Positions 55,119 to 62,718 of a stretch of 64,000 bases of DNA are shown piece by piece. How positions within the stretch are numbered: position 1 is the first letter of the stretch; each line of letters starts with the position of its first letter. Source of the stretch: Pseudomonas nabeulensis (GTDB taxonomy: Bacteria; Pseudomonadota; Gammaproteobacteria; Pseudomonadales; Pseudomonadaceae); assembly GCF_004682045.1 (NCBI RefSeq), contig NZ_QUZT01000009.1, forward strand, positions 1 to 64,000. The letters are read 5' to 3'. Both the position numbers and the translations under genes were made by a program. A model generated the notes under the pieces. That model did no database searches. It was not told where the DNA came from and saw nothing but the letters and a program-made list of their open reading frames with translations.

Positions 55119-55330
55119 GTTGAATTTTTTTTCGCAATCTGCATAATTGCCCACCTCTTTCTGCAGTGGAAGTGATGCGCCGCCTGCCGAAGAATCTTGC
55201 CGTTGAACGGACGCGCCGACCCGAGCCCCCGATAGCGTCTGTATCCGGCTGCCTTTGACTTGTCAAAGTACGCACTATTCAGTAAGATCCGCCGTCTAAT
55301 TTACAGGGCGGCCCCTGAGGCTATTAAAGA
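55119..55330 (+). promoter_or_regulatory. rplM promoter and leader
   Basis: TTGAAT (55120-55125), a 16-base spacer and CATAAT form a plausible sigma-70 promoter. A second TTGACT is at 55256. The leader directly before rplM contains CCGCC/GGGCGG, able to form a hairpin. Ribosomal protein L13 represses its own mRNA in E. coli; the same may hold here but is inference. Confidence 0.4.
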
Positions 55331-55759
55331 ATGACAACTTTTACTGCAAAACCGGAAACAGTTCAGCGCGACTGGTTTGTCGTCGACGCCGCTGGTCAGA
55401 CCCTGGGTCGTCTGGCCACTGAAGTCGCCAGCCGTCTGCGTGGCAAGCACAAGCCTGAGTACACCCCTCACGTTGACACCGGTGACTACATCGTGATCAT
55501 CAACGCTGAGCAGGTTCGTGTAACCGGCAACAAAGCAAGCGACAAAATGTACTACCGTCACTCCGGTTTCCCAGGCGGTATCAAGTCTTCCAACTTCGAA
55601 GGCCTGATCTCCAAGAAGCCTGAAGCCCCGATCGAAATCGCGGTCAAAGGTATGCTGCCTAAGGGCCCACTGGGTCGCGATATGTTTCGCAAGCTGAAAG
55701 TCTATGCGGGCGCTGTACACCCTCATGCTGCTCAGCAGCCCCAAGAACTGAAGTTTTAA
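55331..55759 (+). CDS. rplM: 50S ribosomal protein L13
   Basis: The 142-residue protein contains [38 protein letters not shown] and the L13 signature [20 protein letters not shown]. Length matches the family. It is cotranscribed with rpsI (14-base gap). Confidence 0.98.
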   Translation: MTTFTAKPETVQRDWFVVDAAGQTLGRLATEVASRLRGKHKPEYTPHVDTGDYIVIINAEQVRVTGNKASDKMYYRHSGFPGGIKSSNFEGLISKKPEAPIEIAVKGMLPKGPLGRDMFRKLKVYAGAVHPHAAQQPQELKF

Positions 55760-55773
55760 CGGAATAGTTCATT

Positions 55774-56166
55774 ATGTCGGCGACTCAAAATTACGGCACT
55801 GGCCGTCGCAAAACCGCAACCGCTCGCGTTTTCCTGCGTCCGGGTACTGGTAACATCTCGATCAACAACCGCTCCCTGGACAACTTCTTCGGTCGCGAAA
55901 CTGCCCGCATGGTAGTTCGTCAGCCGCTGGAACTGACCGAGACCGTTGAAAAGTTCGATATCTACGTCACCGTTATCGGTGGCGGTGTAAGTGGTCAAGC
56001 TGGCGCAATCCGCCACGGTATCACTCGCGCACTGATGAGCTACGACGAAACCCTGCGTAGCGCTCTGCGCAAAGCTGGTTACGTTACTCGCGATGCCCGT
56101 GAAGTTGAACGTAAGAAAGTCGGTCTGCGTAAAGCGCGTAAGCGTCCGCAGTACTCGAAGCGTTAA
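55774..56166 (+). CDS. rpsI: 30S ribosomal protein S9
   Basis: The 130-residue protein begins with the S9 [17 protein letters not shown] motif and ends [11 protein letters not shown], the C-terminal tail that contacts P-site tRNA. It is second in rplM-rpsI and is followed by an intrinsic terminator. Confidence 0.98.
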   Translation: MSATQNYGTGRRKTATARVFLRPGTGNISINNRSLDNFFGRETARMVVRQPLELTETVEKFDIYVTVIGGGVSGQAGAIRHGITRALMSYDETLRSALRKAGYVTRDAREVERKKVGLRKARKRPQYSKR

Positions 56167-56183
56167 TTCGCTTTACGTTCCAC

Positions 56184-56223
56184 AAAAACGCCCAGCCTCC
56201 TCACGGAGCTGGGCGTTTTTTAT
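56184..56223 (+). terminator. Intrinsic terminator after rpsI
   Basis: ACGCCCAGC and GCTGGGCGT pair around CTCCTCACGGA-like sequence and are followed by TTTTTTATT. Confidence 0.92.
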
Positions 56224-56280
56224 TGCCTGCGATTTGTGTAGAAAAATCGCCGTGACAACTTGCCACATCTGTAGAGCCCC

Positions 56281-56286
56281 TATACT
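56281..56286 (+). promoter_or_regulatory. Probable -10 element of petABC
   Basis: TATACT lies about 150 bases upstream of petA in the only open stretch after the rpsI terminator; a weak -35 (TTGCCA or similar) sits 15-17 bases before it. Confidence 0.45.
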
Positions 56287-56433
56287 ACAAGGCCTGGAAC
56301 CCAACCTTCGGGTAATTCCCTTGTCAGAGTGTGGGCTTTTCATTACCATCCGACAAAATTTTTATAAGTAAAAGATTCAACACTTAGTAGACGCCTGATT
56401 TAACAGGCCAAAAAGCTGATGGGAGAGGACTGA

Positions 56434-57030
56434 ATGAGCAATGACGGCGTGAATGCAGGCCGGCGTCGCTTCTTGGTAGCAGCCACATCCGTGGTGGGTG
56501 CTGCAGGAGCGGTGGGGGCTGCGGTCCCGTTCGTGGGGTCATGGTTTCCCAGTGCCAAGGCGAAAGCCGCAGGTGCACCGGTGAAGGTGAATGTCAGCAA
56601 GATCGAGCCAGGCCAGCAGATGATTGCTGAGTGGCGCGGCCAGCCGGTTTTCATCGTTCGTCGTACCGAGGAAATCCTGGGGAATCTTAAGAAAATCGAA
56701 GGTCAGTTGTCCGACCCCGAATCGAAGAACTCCGACCAACCCGCCTACGCCAAGAACGAAGTTCGTTCGATCAAACCAGAGATTTTGCTGCTGATCGGTA
56801 TCTGCACCCACCTGGGTTGCTCGCCTACCTTCCGCCCGGAAGTTGCTCCTGCCGACCTCGGCAAGGACTGGGTCGGTGGCTACTTCTGCCCTTGCCACGG
56901 CTCCCATTACGACCTGGCCGGTCGCGTCTACAAGTCCCAGCCCGCACCCTTGAACCTGCCAGTTCCGCCACATCAATACGAGACTGACAGTGTCATTGTC
57001 ATTGGCGTCGACGAGGGGGAGAAAGCCTGA
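56434..57030 (+). CDS. petA: Ubiquinol-cytochrome c reductase iron-sulfur subunit (Rieske)
   Basis: The 198-residue subunit of the bc1 complex has a twin-arginine-type N-terminus (GRRRFLVAATSVVGAAGAVG) that stays as a membrane anchor. The [2Fe-2S] ligands are in CTHLGC (Cys124, His126; Cys129 for the disulfide) and CPCHGS (Cys152, His155; Cys154 disulfide). It carries electrons from ubiquinol to cytochrome c1. Its stop overlaps the petB start (TGATG). Confidence 0.97.
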   Translation: MSNDGVNAGRRRFLVAATSVVGAAGAVGAAVPFVGSWFPSAKAKAAGAPVKVNVSKIEPGQQMIAEWRGQPVFIVRRTEEILGNLKKIEGQLSDPESKNSDQPAYAKNEVRSIKPEILLLIGICTHLGCSPTFRPEVAPADLGKDWVGGYFCPCHGSHYDLAGRVYKSQPAPLNLPVPPHQYETDSVIVIGVDEGEKA

Positions 57031-58241
57031 TGAGCAAGTTCATGGATTGGGTCGATGCGCGCTTCCCCGCCACTAAAATGTGGGAAGACCATCTCAGCAA
57101 ATATTACGCACCAAAAAACTTCAACTTCTTCTACTTCTTCGGCTCCCTGGCGCTGCTGGTGCTGGTCAACCAGATTGTCACTGGTGTCTGGCTGACGATG
57201 AGCTACACCCCTTCGGCGGAAGAGGCGTTCGCCTCCGTCGAATACATCATGCGTGACGTCGAGTACGGCTCGATCCTGCGTCTGCTGCACTCTACCGGTG
57301 CTTCGGCGTTCTTTATCGTCGTCTATATGCACATGTTCCGTGGCCTGCTCTACGGTTCGTACCAGAAGCCCCGTGAGTTGGTGTGGGTCTTCGGCATGCT
57401 GATCTACCTGGCACTGATGGCCGAAGCTTTCATGGGTTACCTGTTGCCGTGGGGCCAGATGTCGTACTGGGGTGCCCAGGTGATCATCTCGCTGTTTGGT
57501 GCGATTCCGGTGATCGGCAACGACCTGACCCAGTGGATCCGGGGTGACTACCTGATCTCCGGCATCACCCTGAACCGCTTCTTTGCGTTGCATGTGGTGG
57601 CCTTGCCGATCGTGATCCTGGGCCTGGTGGTGCTGCACATTCTGGCGCTGCATGAGGTGGGTTCCAACAACCCGGATGGCGTGGATATCAAGAAGCACAA
57701 GGACGAGAACGGCATCCCGCTGGATGGCATTCCGTTCCACCCGTACTACACCGTCAAAGACATTGTCGGTGTCGTGGTGTTCCTGTTCGTGTTCTGCTCG
57801 ATCGTGTTCTTTTTCCCGGAGATGGGTGGTTATTTCCTGGAGAAGCCTAACTTCGAACAGGCCAACGCCTTCAAGACCCCCGAGCACATTGCCCCGGTCT
57901 GGTACTTCACGCCGTTCTACGCAATCCTGCGGGCGATCCCCGACAAGCTCATGGGCGTGATCGCCATGGGCGCGGCCATTGCGGTGCTGTTCGTGTTGCC
58001 TTGGCTCGACCGAAGCCCGGTCAAGTCCATGCGCTACAAGGGCTGGCTGAGCAAGATCTGGCTGTGGGTGTTCTGCATTGCCTTCGTGATCCTGGGTGTA
58101 TTGGGCGTATTGGCGCCAACCCCTGAGCGTACGTTGCTGTCGCAGGTCTGCACCTTCCTGTACTTCGCCTACTTCATTCTGATGCCGTTCTACACCCGGC
58201 TCGAGAAGACCAAACCGGTTCCGGAAAGGGTGACTGGCTGA
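57030..58241 (+). CDS. petB: Ubiquinol-cytochrome c reductase cytochrome b
   Basis: This 403-residue integral membrane subunit has about eight helices and four haem-binding His in helices B and D (HSTGASAFFIVVYMHMFRG; FFALHVVALPIVILGLVVLH). The Qo-site region GAIPVIGND and the PEWYF-equivalent APVWYFTPFYA are present. It overlaps petA and petC by one base on each side, so the operon is tightly coupled. Confidence 0.97.
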   Translation: MSKFMDWVDARFPATKMWEDHLSKYYAPKNFNFFYFFGSLALLVLVNQIVTGVWLTMSYTPSAEEAFASVEYIMRDVEYGSILRLLHSTGASAFFIVVYMHMFRGLLYGSYQKPRELVWVFGMLIYLALMAEAFMGYLLPWGQMSYWGAQVIISLFGAIPVIGNDLTQWIRGDYLISGITLNRFFALHVVALPIVILGLVVLHILALHEVGSNNPDGVDIKKHKDENGIPLDGIPFHPYYTVKDIVGVVVFLFVFCSIVFFFPEMGGYFLEKPNFEQANAFKTPEHIAPVWYFTPFYAILRAIPDKLMGVIAMGAAIAVLFVLPWLDRSPVKSMRYKGWLSKIWLWVFCIAFVILGVLGVLAPTPERTLLSQVCTFLYFAYFILMPFYTRLEKTKPVPERVTG

Positions 58242-59023
58242 TGAAAAAGTTATTCGTTGCTTTGATCCTTGCGGCCCTGCCGCTGCTGTCTTTCGCTGCC
58301 GAGCACGGCGGTCCGGAGTTGGAAAAAGTCGACATCGACGTGTCCGACAAGGCTGCCATGCAGGATGGCCTGCGTACGTTTACCAACTATTGCATGGGCT
58401 GCCACAGCGCCAAGTTCCAGCGTTACGAGCGTGTCGCAGATGACCTGGGTATCCCTCATGAGGTGATGCTCAGCCACTCGGTGTTCACCGGCGCCAAGAT
58501 CGGCGACCACATGAGCATCGGCATGCAACCTGCCGACGCCAAGACCTGGTTCGGCGCTGCGCCACCTGACCTGACCTTGGTAGCACGCGTGCGCGGCACC
58601 GACTGGCTCTACAACTACCTGAAATCCTTCTATGAAGACCCTGCACGCCCTTACGGCGTGAACAACAAAGTCTTCCCGAACGTCGGCATGCCCAACGTTC
58701 TGGTCGGCCTGCAGGGGCGCCAAGTGGTAGGATGCAAGCAGGTTCAGGTCGTTGAAGACGGCAAGAAGCAATATGATCCGCTGACCGGCACGCCTTTGAC
58801 TCACGAAGCGTGCGATCAACTGACCATCCTGCCCAAGACCGGTACGCTGAACGAAGAGCAGTTCGACGAGAAGGTAAAAAATCTCGTGACCTTCCTGGCC
58901 TACTCGGCCAACCCGGTCAAACTGCAACACCAGCGCATCGGTACGTATGTCTTGCTGTACCTGGCTTTCTTCTTCGTATTCGCTTATCTGCTCAAACGCG
59001 AGTACTGGAAGGACGTGCATTGA
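58241..59023 (+). CDS. petC: Ubiquinol-cytochrome c reductase cytochrome c1
   Basis: The 260-residue subunit has a signal peptide (LFVALILAALPLLSFAAEH), the haem-c site CMGCH (Cys51, Cys54, His55), the distal Met ligand region (SIGMQPADAKTW) and a C-terminal membrane anchor (YVLLYLAFFFVFAYLL). It hands electrons to soluble cytochrome c or its equivalents. Last gene of petABC. Confidence 0.96.
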   Translation: MKKLFVALILAALPLLSFAAEHGGPELEKVDIDVSDKAAMQDGLRTFTNYCMGCHSAKFQRYERVADDLGIPHEVMLSHSVFTGAKIGDHMSIGMQPADAKTWFGAAPPDLTLVARVRGTDWLYNYLKSFYEDPARPYGVNNKVFPNVGMPNVLVGLQGRQVVGCKQVQVVEDGKKQYDPLTGTPLTHEACDQLTILPKTGTLNEEQFDEKVKNLVTFLAYSANPVKLQHQRIGTYVLLYLAFFFVFAYLLKREYWKDVH

Positions 59024-59051
59024 TCCAACCGTAAGCAATTGCTGTTAATCT

Positions 59052-59132
59052 TGCGCGCCCAGCGGCATCTCTGAACACGTAGCGACCTGGCTGAGCCGGT
59101 TGTTACAGAGATGCTCTCTGGGCGCGCTCGTT
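59052..59132 (+). terminator. Long hairpin with T-run between petC and sspA
   Basis: GCGCGCCCAG...GCATCTCTG (59053-59073) pairs with CAGAGATGC...CTGGGCGCGC (59106-59127) and is followed by TCGTTTTTG. The loop of about 30 bases is larger than usual for a terminator, so it may act as an attenuator or an RNA processing site. Confidence 0.7.
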
Positions 59133-59169
59133 TTTGAGCTTTCGATAATTTCAAGCGAGGAGGACCGCC

Positions 59170-59787
59170 ATGGGCGTGACCAATCGGTTGGCCTGTTACT
59201 CCGACCCCGCCGACCACTATTCCCACCGAGTGCGTATCGTGCTGGCAGAGAAGGGTGTCAGCGCCGAGATCATCAGTGTGGAGGCGGGCCGTCAGCCGCC
59301 AAAGCTGATCGAAGTGAACCCTTACGGCAGCCTGCCCACCCTGGTCGACCGTGACCTGGCGTTGTGGGAGTCGACCGTGGTGATGGAATACCTGGATGAG
59401 CGTTACCCGCATCCGCCTTTGCTGCCGGTCTACCCGGTGGCGCGTGCCAATAGCCGCCTGCTGATCCATCGGATCCAGCGTGACTGGTGCGGGCTGGTGG
59501 ATGTGATTCTGGATTCAAAGACCAAAGAAGCCGTGCGCACGCAAGCGCGCAAGGAATTGCGTGAGAGCCTCACCGGTGTGTCGCCGCTGTTCGCCGACAA
59601 GCCTTTTTTCCTCAGTGAGGAACAAAGCTTGGTGGATTGCTGCCTATTACCCATACTCTGGCGCTTGCCGATTCTCGGTATTGAATTGCCGCGGCCTGCC
59701 AAGCCGCTGCTTGATTACATGGAGCGCCAGTTTGCGCGTGAGGCTTTCCAGGCGAGTCTGTCTGGTGTCGAACGCGATATGCGCTAA
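59170..59787 (+). CDS. sspA: Stringent starvation protein A
   Basis: The 205-residue protein has a glutathione-S-transferase-like fold: an N-terminal thioredoxin-like part ([40 protein letters not shown]) and a helical C-terminal domain. SspA binds RNA polymerase and supports stress and virulence gene expression. AGGAGG lies upstream of ATG 59170. It is followed 17 bases later by sspB, the usual operon. Confidence 0.95.
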   Translation: MGVTNRLACYSDPADHYSHRVRIVLAEKGVSAEIISVEAGRQPPKLIEVNPYGSLPTLVDRDLALWESTVVMEYLDERYPHPPLLPVYPVARANSRLLIHRIQRDWCGLVDVILDSKTKEAVRTQARKELRESLTGVSPLFADKPFFLSEEQSLVDCCLLPILWRLPILGIELPRPAKPLLDYMERQFAREAFQASLSGVERDMR

Positions 59788-59804
59788 GGCTTAAGGAGCC
59801 GTTG

Positions 59805-60224
59805 ATGAACTCCAGTCGACCTTACCTGGTCCGCGCGCTCTATGAGTGGATTGTGGACAACGATTGCACCCCGCACATGCTGGTCAATTCCGAATTTCCT
59901 GCGGTTCAGGTACCGCAGGGTTTTGCCAGCGACGGACAAATCGTGCTGAACGTATCGCCGAGTGCAGTGCGCCATCTGCACATGGACAATGAAGCGGTGA
60001 GCTTCGAAGGGCGTTTCGGCGGTGTGCCGCATACGCTATTTGTGCCGATTGGTGCCATCCTCGGGATCTACGCCCGTGAGAATGGCCAAGGCATGGTGTT
60101 CGATCTGGAGTCGCCTTTCGAGGATGACGAAACGATCGAAAGCGAAGACGGCGATGACCTGCCGCCACCGGATGCCGAGCCACCGCGCCCCAGCGGCCGG
60201 CCGAGCCTGAAAGTGGTGAAGTAA
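59805..60224 (+). CDS. sspB: ClpXP protease specificity-enhancing factor SspB
   Basis: The 139-residue adaptor has the SspB core (RPYLVRALYEWIVDNDCTPH, VLNVSPSAVRHLHMDNEAV, SFEGRFGGVPHTLFVPIGAI) that binds ssrA tags. The acidic, Pro-rich tail ends RPSLKVVK, the ClpX-docking peptide. I use ATG 59805; a TTG three bases earlier is possible. A terminator follows. Confidence 0.95.
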   Translation: MNSSRPYLVRALYEWIVDNDCTPHMLVNSEFPAVQVPQGFASDGQIVLNVSPSAVRHLHMDNEAVSFEGRFGGVPHTLFVPIGAILGIYARENGQGMVFDLESPFEDDETIESEDGDDLPPPDAEPPRPSGRPSLKVVK

Positions 60225-60252
60225 CTGGCTTTCGCCGTTGGCTGAGTCTGGA

Positions 60253-60286
60253 AAATACCTCGACCTGTGTCGGGGTATTTTTTTGC
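60253..60286 (+). terminator. Intrinsic terminator after sspB
   Basis: AAATACCTCGAC and GTCGGGGTATTT pair closely around CTGT and are followed by a T-run. Confidence 0.85.
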
Positions 60287-60308
60287 CTAAACGGCCTGGA
60301 ACGGTGAT

Positions 60309-60316
60309 CGTACAAC
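60309..60316. promoter_or_regulatory. Half-site for the downstream GntR regulator
   Basis: CGTACAAC is the exact reverse complement of the left arm of the palindrome upstream of kdgD. It lies about 50 bases before the regulator gene and could allow autoregulation. Confidence 0.35.
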
Positions 60317-60366
60317 CGCCATGGGCTATCATGCGTGCTCAAGCTCACCGAGAAAGATGATTCATC

Positions 60367-61116
60367 ATGGAAAACACCAACACCGCCCCTCGTCTTCCCC
60401 GCAAGCGTCGCAGCCTTGCCCAGGAATTGGTCACGGTGTTGTCCGAGCAGATCCGCGACGGTGAGCTCAAGCGCGGCGACAAGCTGCCCACCGAGTCGGC
60501 GATCATGGATGCCCACGGGGTCAGCCGCACCGTAGTGCGTGAAGCGATCTCGCGCTTGCAAGCGGCAGGGCAGGTTGAAACCCGCCACGGTATCGGCACC
60601 TTTGTGCTGGATACACCGAGCCCGAGTGGCTTTCGTATCGACCCTGCCACGGTCGTCACCCTGCGTGATGTGTTGGCGATCCTGGAACTGCGTATCAGCC
60701 TGGAAGTGGAATCCGCAGGTTTGGCGGCGTTGCGTCGCAGTGCTGAACAATTGGCCGCCATGCGCGCCGCCCTCGACGCCCTGAACGAAAGCGCAGCACA
60801 CGACGGCGATGCAGTGGCCTCCGACTTCGCGTTCCACCTGGAAATTGCGCTGTCCACCGGTAACCGCTATTTCACCGACATCATGACCCACCTGGGTACT
60901 AGCATCATCCCGCGCACCCGCCTGAATTCGGCGCGCCTGGCCCACGATGACCAGCAGCACTACATGAGTCGCTTGAGCCGTGAACACGAAGAAATCTACG
61001 AGGCGATTGCTCGCCAGGATTCGGACGCGGCGCGTGCCGCCATGCGCCTGCACCTGACCAACAGCCGCGAGCGACTGCGCCATGCCCATGAAGAGGCAGA
61101 GGCGCAGCGGGGGTAG
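60367..61116 (+). CDS. FadR-type GntR-family transcriptional regulator
   Basis: The 249-residue regulator has an N-terminal winged helix-turn-helix (LKRGDKLPTESAIMDAHGVSRTVVREAI split here as LPTESAIMDAHGVSRTVVRE, then HGIGTFVLD) and a C-terminal all-helical FCD effector domain whose metal-binding His and Asp are likely in DFAFHLEIA, SREHEEIYEAI and MRLHLTNS. It precedes kdgD, so it probably controls glucarate/galactarate breakdown in response to a sugar acid or pathway intermediate. The palindrome at 61675-61694 is a candidate operator. Confidence 0.88.
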   Translation: MENTNTAPRLPRKRRSLAQELVTVLSEQIRDGELKRGDKLPTESAIMDAHGVSRTVVREAISRLQAAGQVETRHGIGTFVLDTPSPSGFRIDPATVVTLRDVLAILELRISLEVESAGLAALRRSAEQLAAMRAALDALNESAAHDGDAVASDFAFHLEIALSTGNRYFTDIMTHLGTSIIPRTRLNSARLAHDDQQHYMSRLSREHEEIYEAIARQDSDAARAAMRLHLTNSRERLRHAHEEAEAQRG

Positions 61117-61129
61117 GTCGTCTTGCCCG

Positions 61130-61495
61130 TCAAACTTGAATGTGCAGCAGTAGGGGCGCTGATTCGAGTTGGGTTTCACGTTCGCCGCCGATGACCAGTT
61201 TGACCTCTACATCCTGGCCTTGGAGCGGTTTCAAAACGTCATCAGGGATAGTCTCGCCAGGCTCGTCAATCACTCCGGGATCGGCGTCAGGCCCCTCATC
61301 CTTGTAGACGCCTGAGCCCTCGCTACGCCAGATTTCAGTCCCTAGTTTAATCAAGACGGCATAGACACGGTCGTACGGTGTAAGGACTGTTGTGTCTGCA
61401 ACCTTGAGAACCAGATCCTTGACCGGGACCACAGTGGCGCCGCTGGACGTTTTCTGATTGAGTTTTTTATCGAGTAGTGGCGCTGAAATGGTCAT
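61130..61495 (-). CDS. Hypothetical protein of 121 residues
   Basis: The product begins MTISAPLLDKKLNQKTSSGA and has no signal peptide or membrane helix. A beta-rich composition (VVPVKDLVLKVADTTVL, VEVKLVIGGE) with an acidic centre suggests a small beta-sandwich. ATG 61495 has a strong AGGAGGA eight bases upstream. Codon use is less GC-rich than that of its neighbours. It is placed on the opposite strand between the GntR regulator and kdgD, which would normally be adjacent. I do not recognise the family. Confidence 0.6.
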   Translation of the reverse strand: MTISAPLLDKKLNQKTSSGATVVPVKDLVLKVADTTVLTPYDRVYAVLIKLGTEIWRSEGSGVYKDEGPDADPGVIDEPGETIPDDVLKPLQGQDVEVKLVIGGERETQLESAPLLLHIQV

Positions 61496-61656
61496 GGCAG
61501 TTCCTCCTAGAAGTATCACGGCCTGAGTTTTTGGCTCGTCTGCAATTAACCTACTGAACTGCCATGCGCATAACTGTTAGAAATAACAGTTGCGACCAAC
61601 GGTCCCTAAGCCATTGACTCGTTGGCGCTTTAGAGGTGAGTGCCGAAAAATTGCTG

Positions 61657-61694
61657 TTGACGAATTTATTTATAGTTGTACGATGACGTACGAC
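61657..61694 (+). promoter_or_regulatory. kdgD promoter with overlapping GntR-type operator
   Basis: TTGACG (61657-61662), 16 bases and TACGAT (61679-61684) form a plausible promoter. GTTGTACG (61675-61682) and CGTACGAC (61687-61694) form an imperfect palindrome (7 of 8) around ATGA and overlap the -10, as expected for repression by the FadR-type regulator encoded nearby. Confidence 0.55.
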
Positions 61695-61752
61695 ATCACC
61701 AAAACCAACAACAACCTTTCGCCAGAAAGTCTTTACCCAGGGTGTTCGAATA

Positions 61753-62664
61753 ATGAATCCACAAGAACTGAAGTCCATCCTCTCCCACGGTCTGCTGTCT
61801 TTCCCGGTGACCGATTTCAATGCCCAGGGTGACTTCCACCAGGCGGGCTATATCAAGCGTCTGGAATGGCTGGCCCCGTACGGCGCCACCGCTTTGTTCG
61901 CTGCCGGCGGTACCGGTGAGTTTTTCTCTCTCGCTGCCAGCGAATACTCTCAGGTGGTCAAGACTGCCGTTGATACCTGCGCTTCCAGCGTGCCGATCCT
62001 TGCCGGTGTCGGTGGTTCGACTCGCCAGGCCATCGAGTACGCTCAAGAAGCTGAACGCCTGGGCGCCAAAGGCCTGCTGCTGCTGCCGCACTACCTCACC
62101 GAAGCCAGCCAGGACGGCGTTGCCGCCCACGTTGAAGCCGTGTGCAAGTCGGTAAAAATCGGTGTGGTTGTCTACAACCGCAACGTTTGCTGCCTGACCG
62201 CGCCGTTGCTGGAACGCCTGGCCGAACGCTGCCCGAACCTGATCGGCTACAAAGACGGCCTGGGTGATATTGAATTGATGGTCTCGATCCGCCGTCGCCT
62301 CGGTGATCGTTTCAGCTACCTCGGCGGCCTGCCGACTGCAGAGGTTTACGCTGCTGCCTACAAGGCCCTGGGCGTGCCGGTGTACTCCTCGGCGGTGTTC
62401 AACTTCATCCCTAAAACCGCGATGGACTTCTACCACGCGATTGCCAAGGACGATCACGCCACCGTTTCCAAGATCATCGACGACTTCTTCCTGCCGTACC
62501 TGGACATTCGTAACCGCAAGGCCGGTTATGCCGTGAGCATCGTCAAGGCCGGTGCAAAAATCGTTGGCTATGACGCAGGCCCGGTGCGCACCCCGCTGAC
62601 CGACCTGCTGCCGGAAGAATACGAAGCCCTGGCCGCGCTGATCGACAAGCAAGGCGCGCAATAA
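61753..62664 (+). CDS. kdgD: 5-dehydro-4-deoxyglucarate dehydratase
   Basis: The 303-residue enzyme of the dihydrodipicolinate synthase/NAL superfamily converts 5-dehydro-4-deoxyglucarate to 2-oxoglutarate semialdehyde, CO2 and water. The Schiff-base Lys is Lys167 in [20 protein letters not shown] and [11 protein letters not shown] are typical of KdgD. The next gene encodes the aldehyde dehydrogenase that would oxidise its product, supporting the call over other family members. Confidence 0.92.
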   Translation: MNPQELKSILSHGLLSFPVTDFNAQGDFHQAGYIKRLEWLAPYGATALFAAGGTGEFFSLAASEYSQVVKTAVDTCASSVPILAGVGGSTRQAIEYAQEAERLGAKGLLLLPHYLTEASQDGVAAHVEAVCKSVKIGVVVYNRNVCCLTAPLLERLAERCPNLIGYKDGLGDIELMVSIRRRLGDRFSYLGGLPTAEVYAAAYKALGVPVYSSAVFNFIPKTAMDFYHAIAKDDHATVSKIIDDFFLPYLDIRNRKAGYAVSIVKAGAKIVGYDAGPVRTPLTDLLPEEYEALAALIDKQGAQ

Positions 62665-62673
62665 CTTATCAAC

Positions 62674-62702
62674 AAGGCCGCTGAGCAATCAGCGGCCTTT
62701 TG
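62674..62702 (+). terminator. Hairpin with T-run between kdgD and the aldehyde dehydrogenase gene
   Basis: AAGGCCGCTGA and TCAGCGGCCTT are perfect complements followed by TTTGCG. It leaves only about 17 bases before the next start, so it may attenuate rather than stop transcription. Confidence 0.75.
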
Positions 62703-62718
62703 CGTCAGGAGAAGATTC

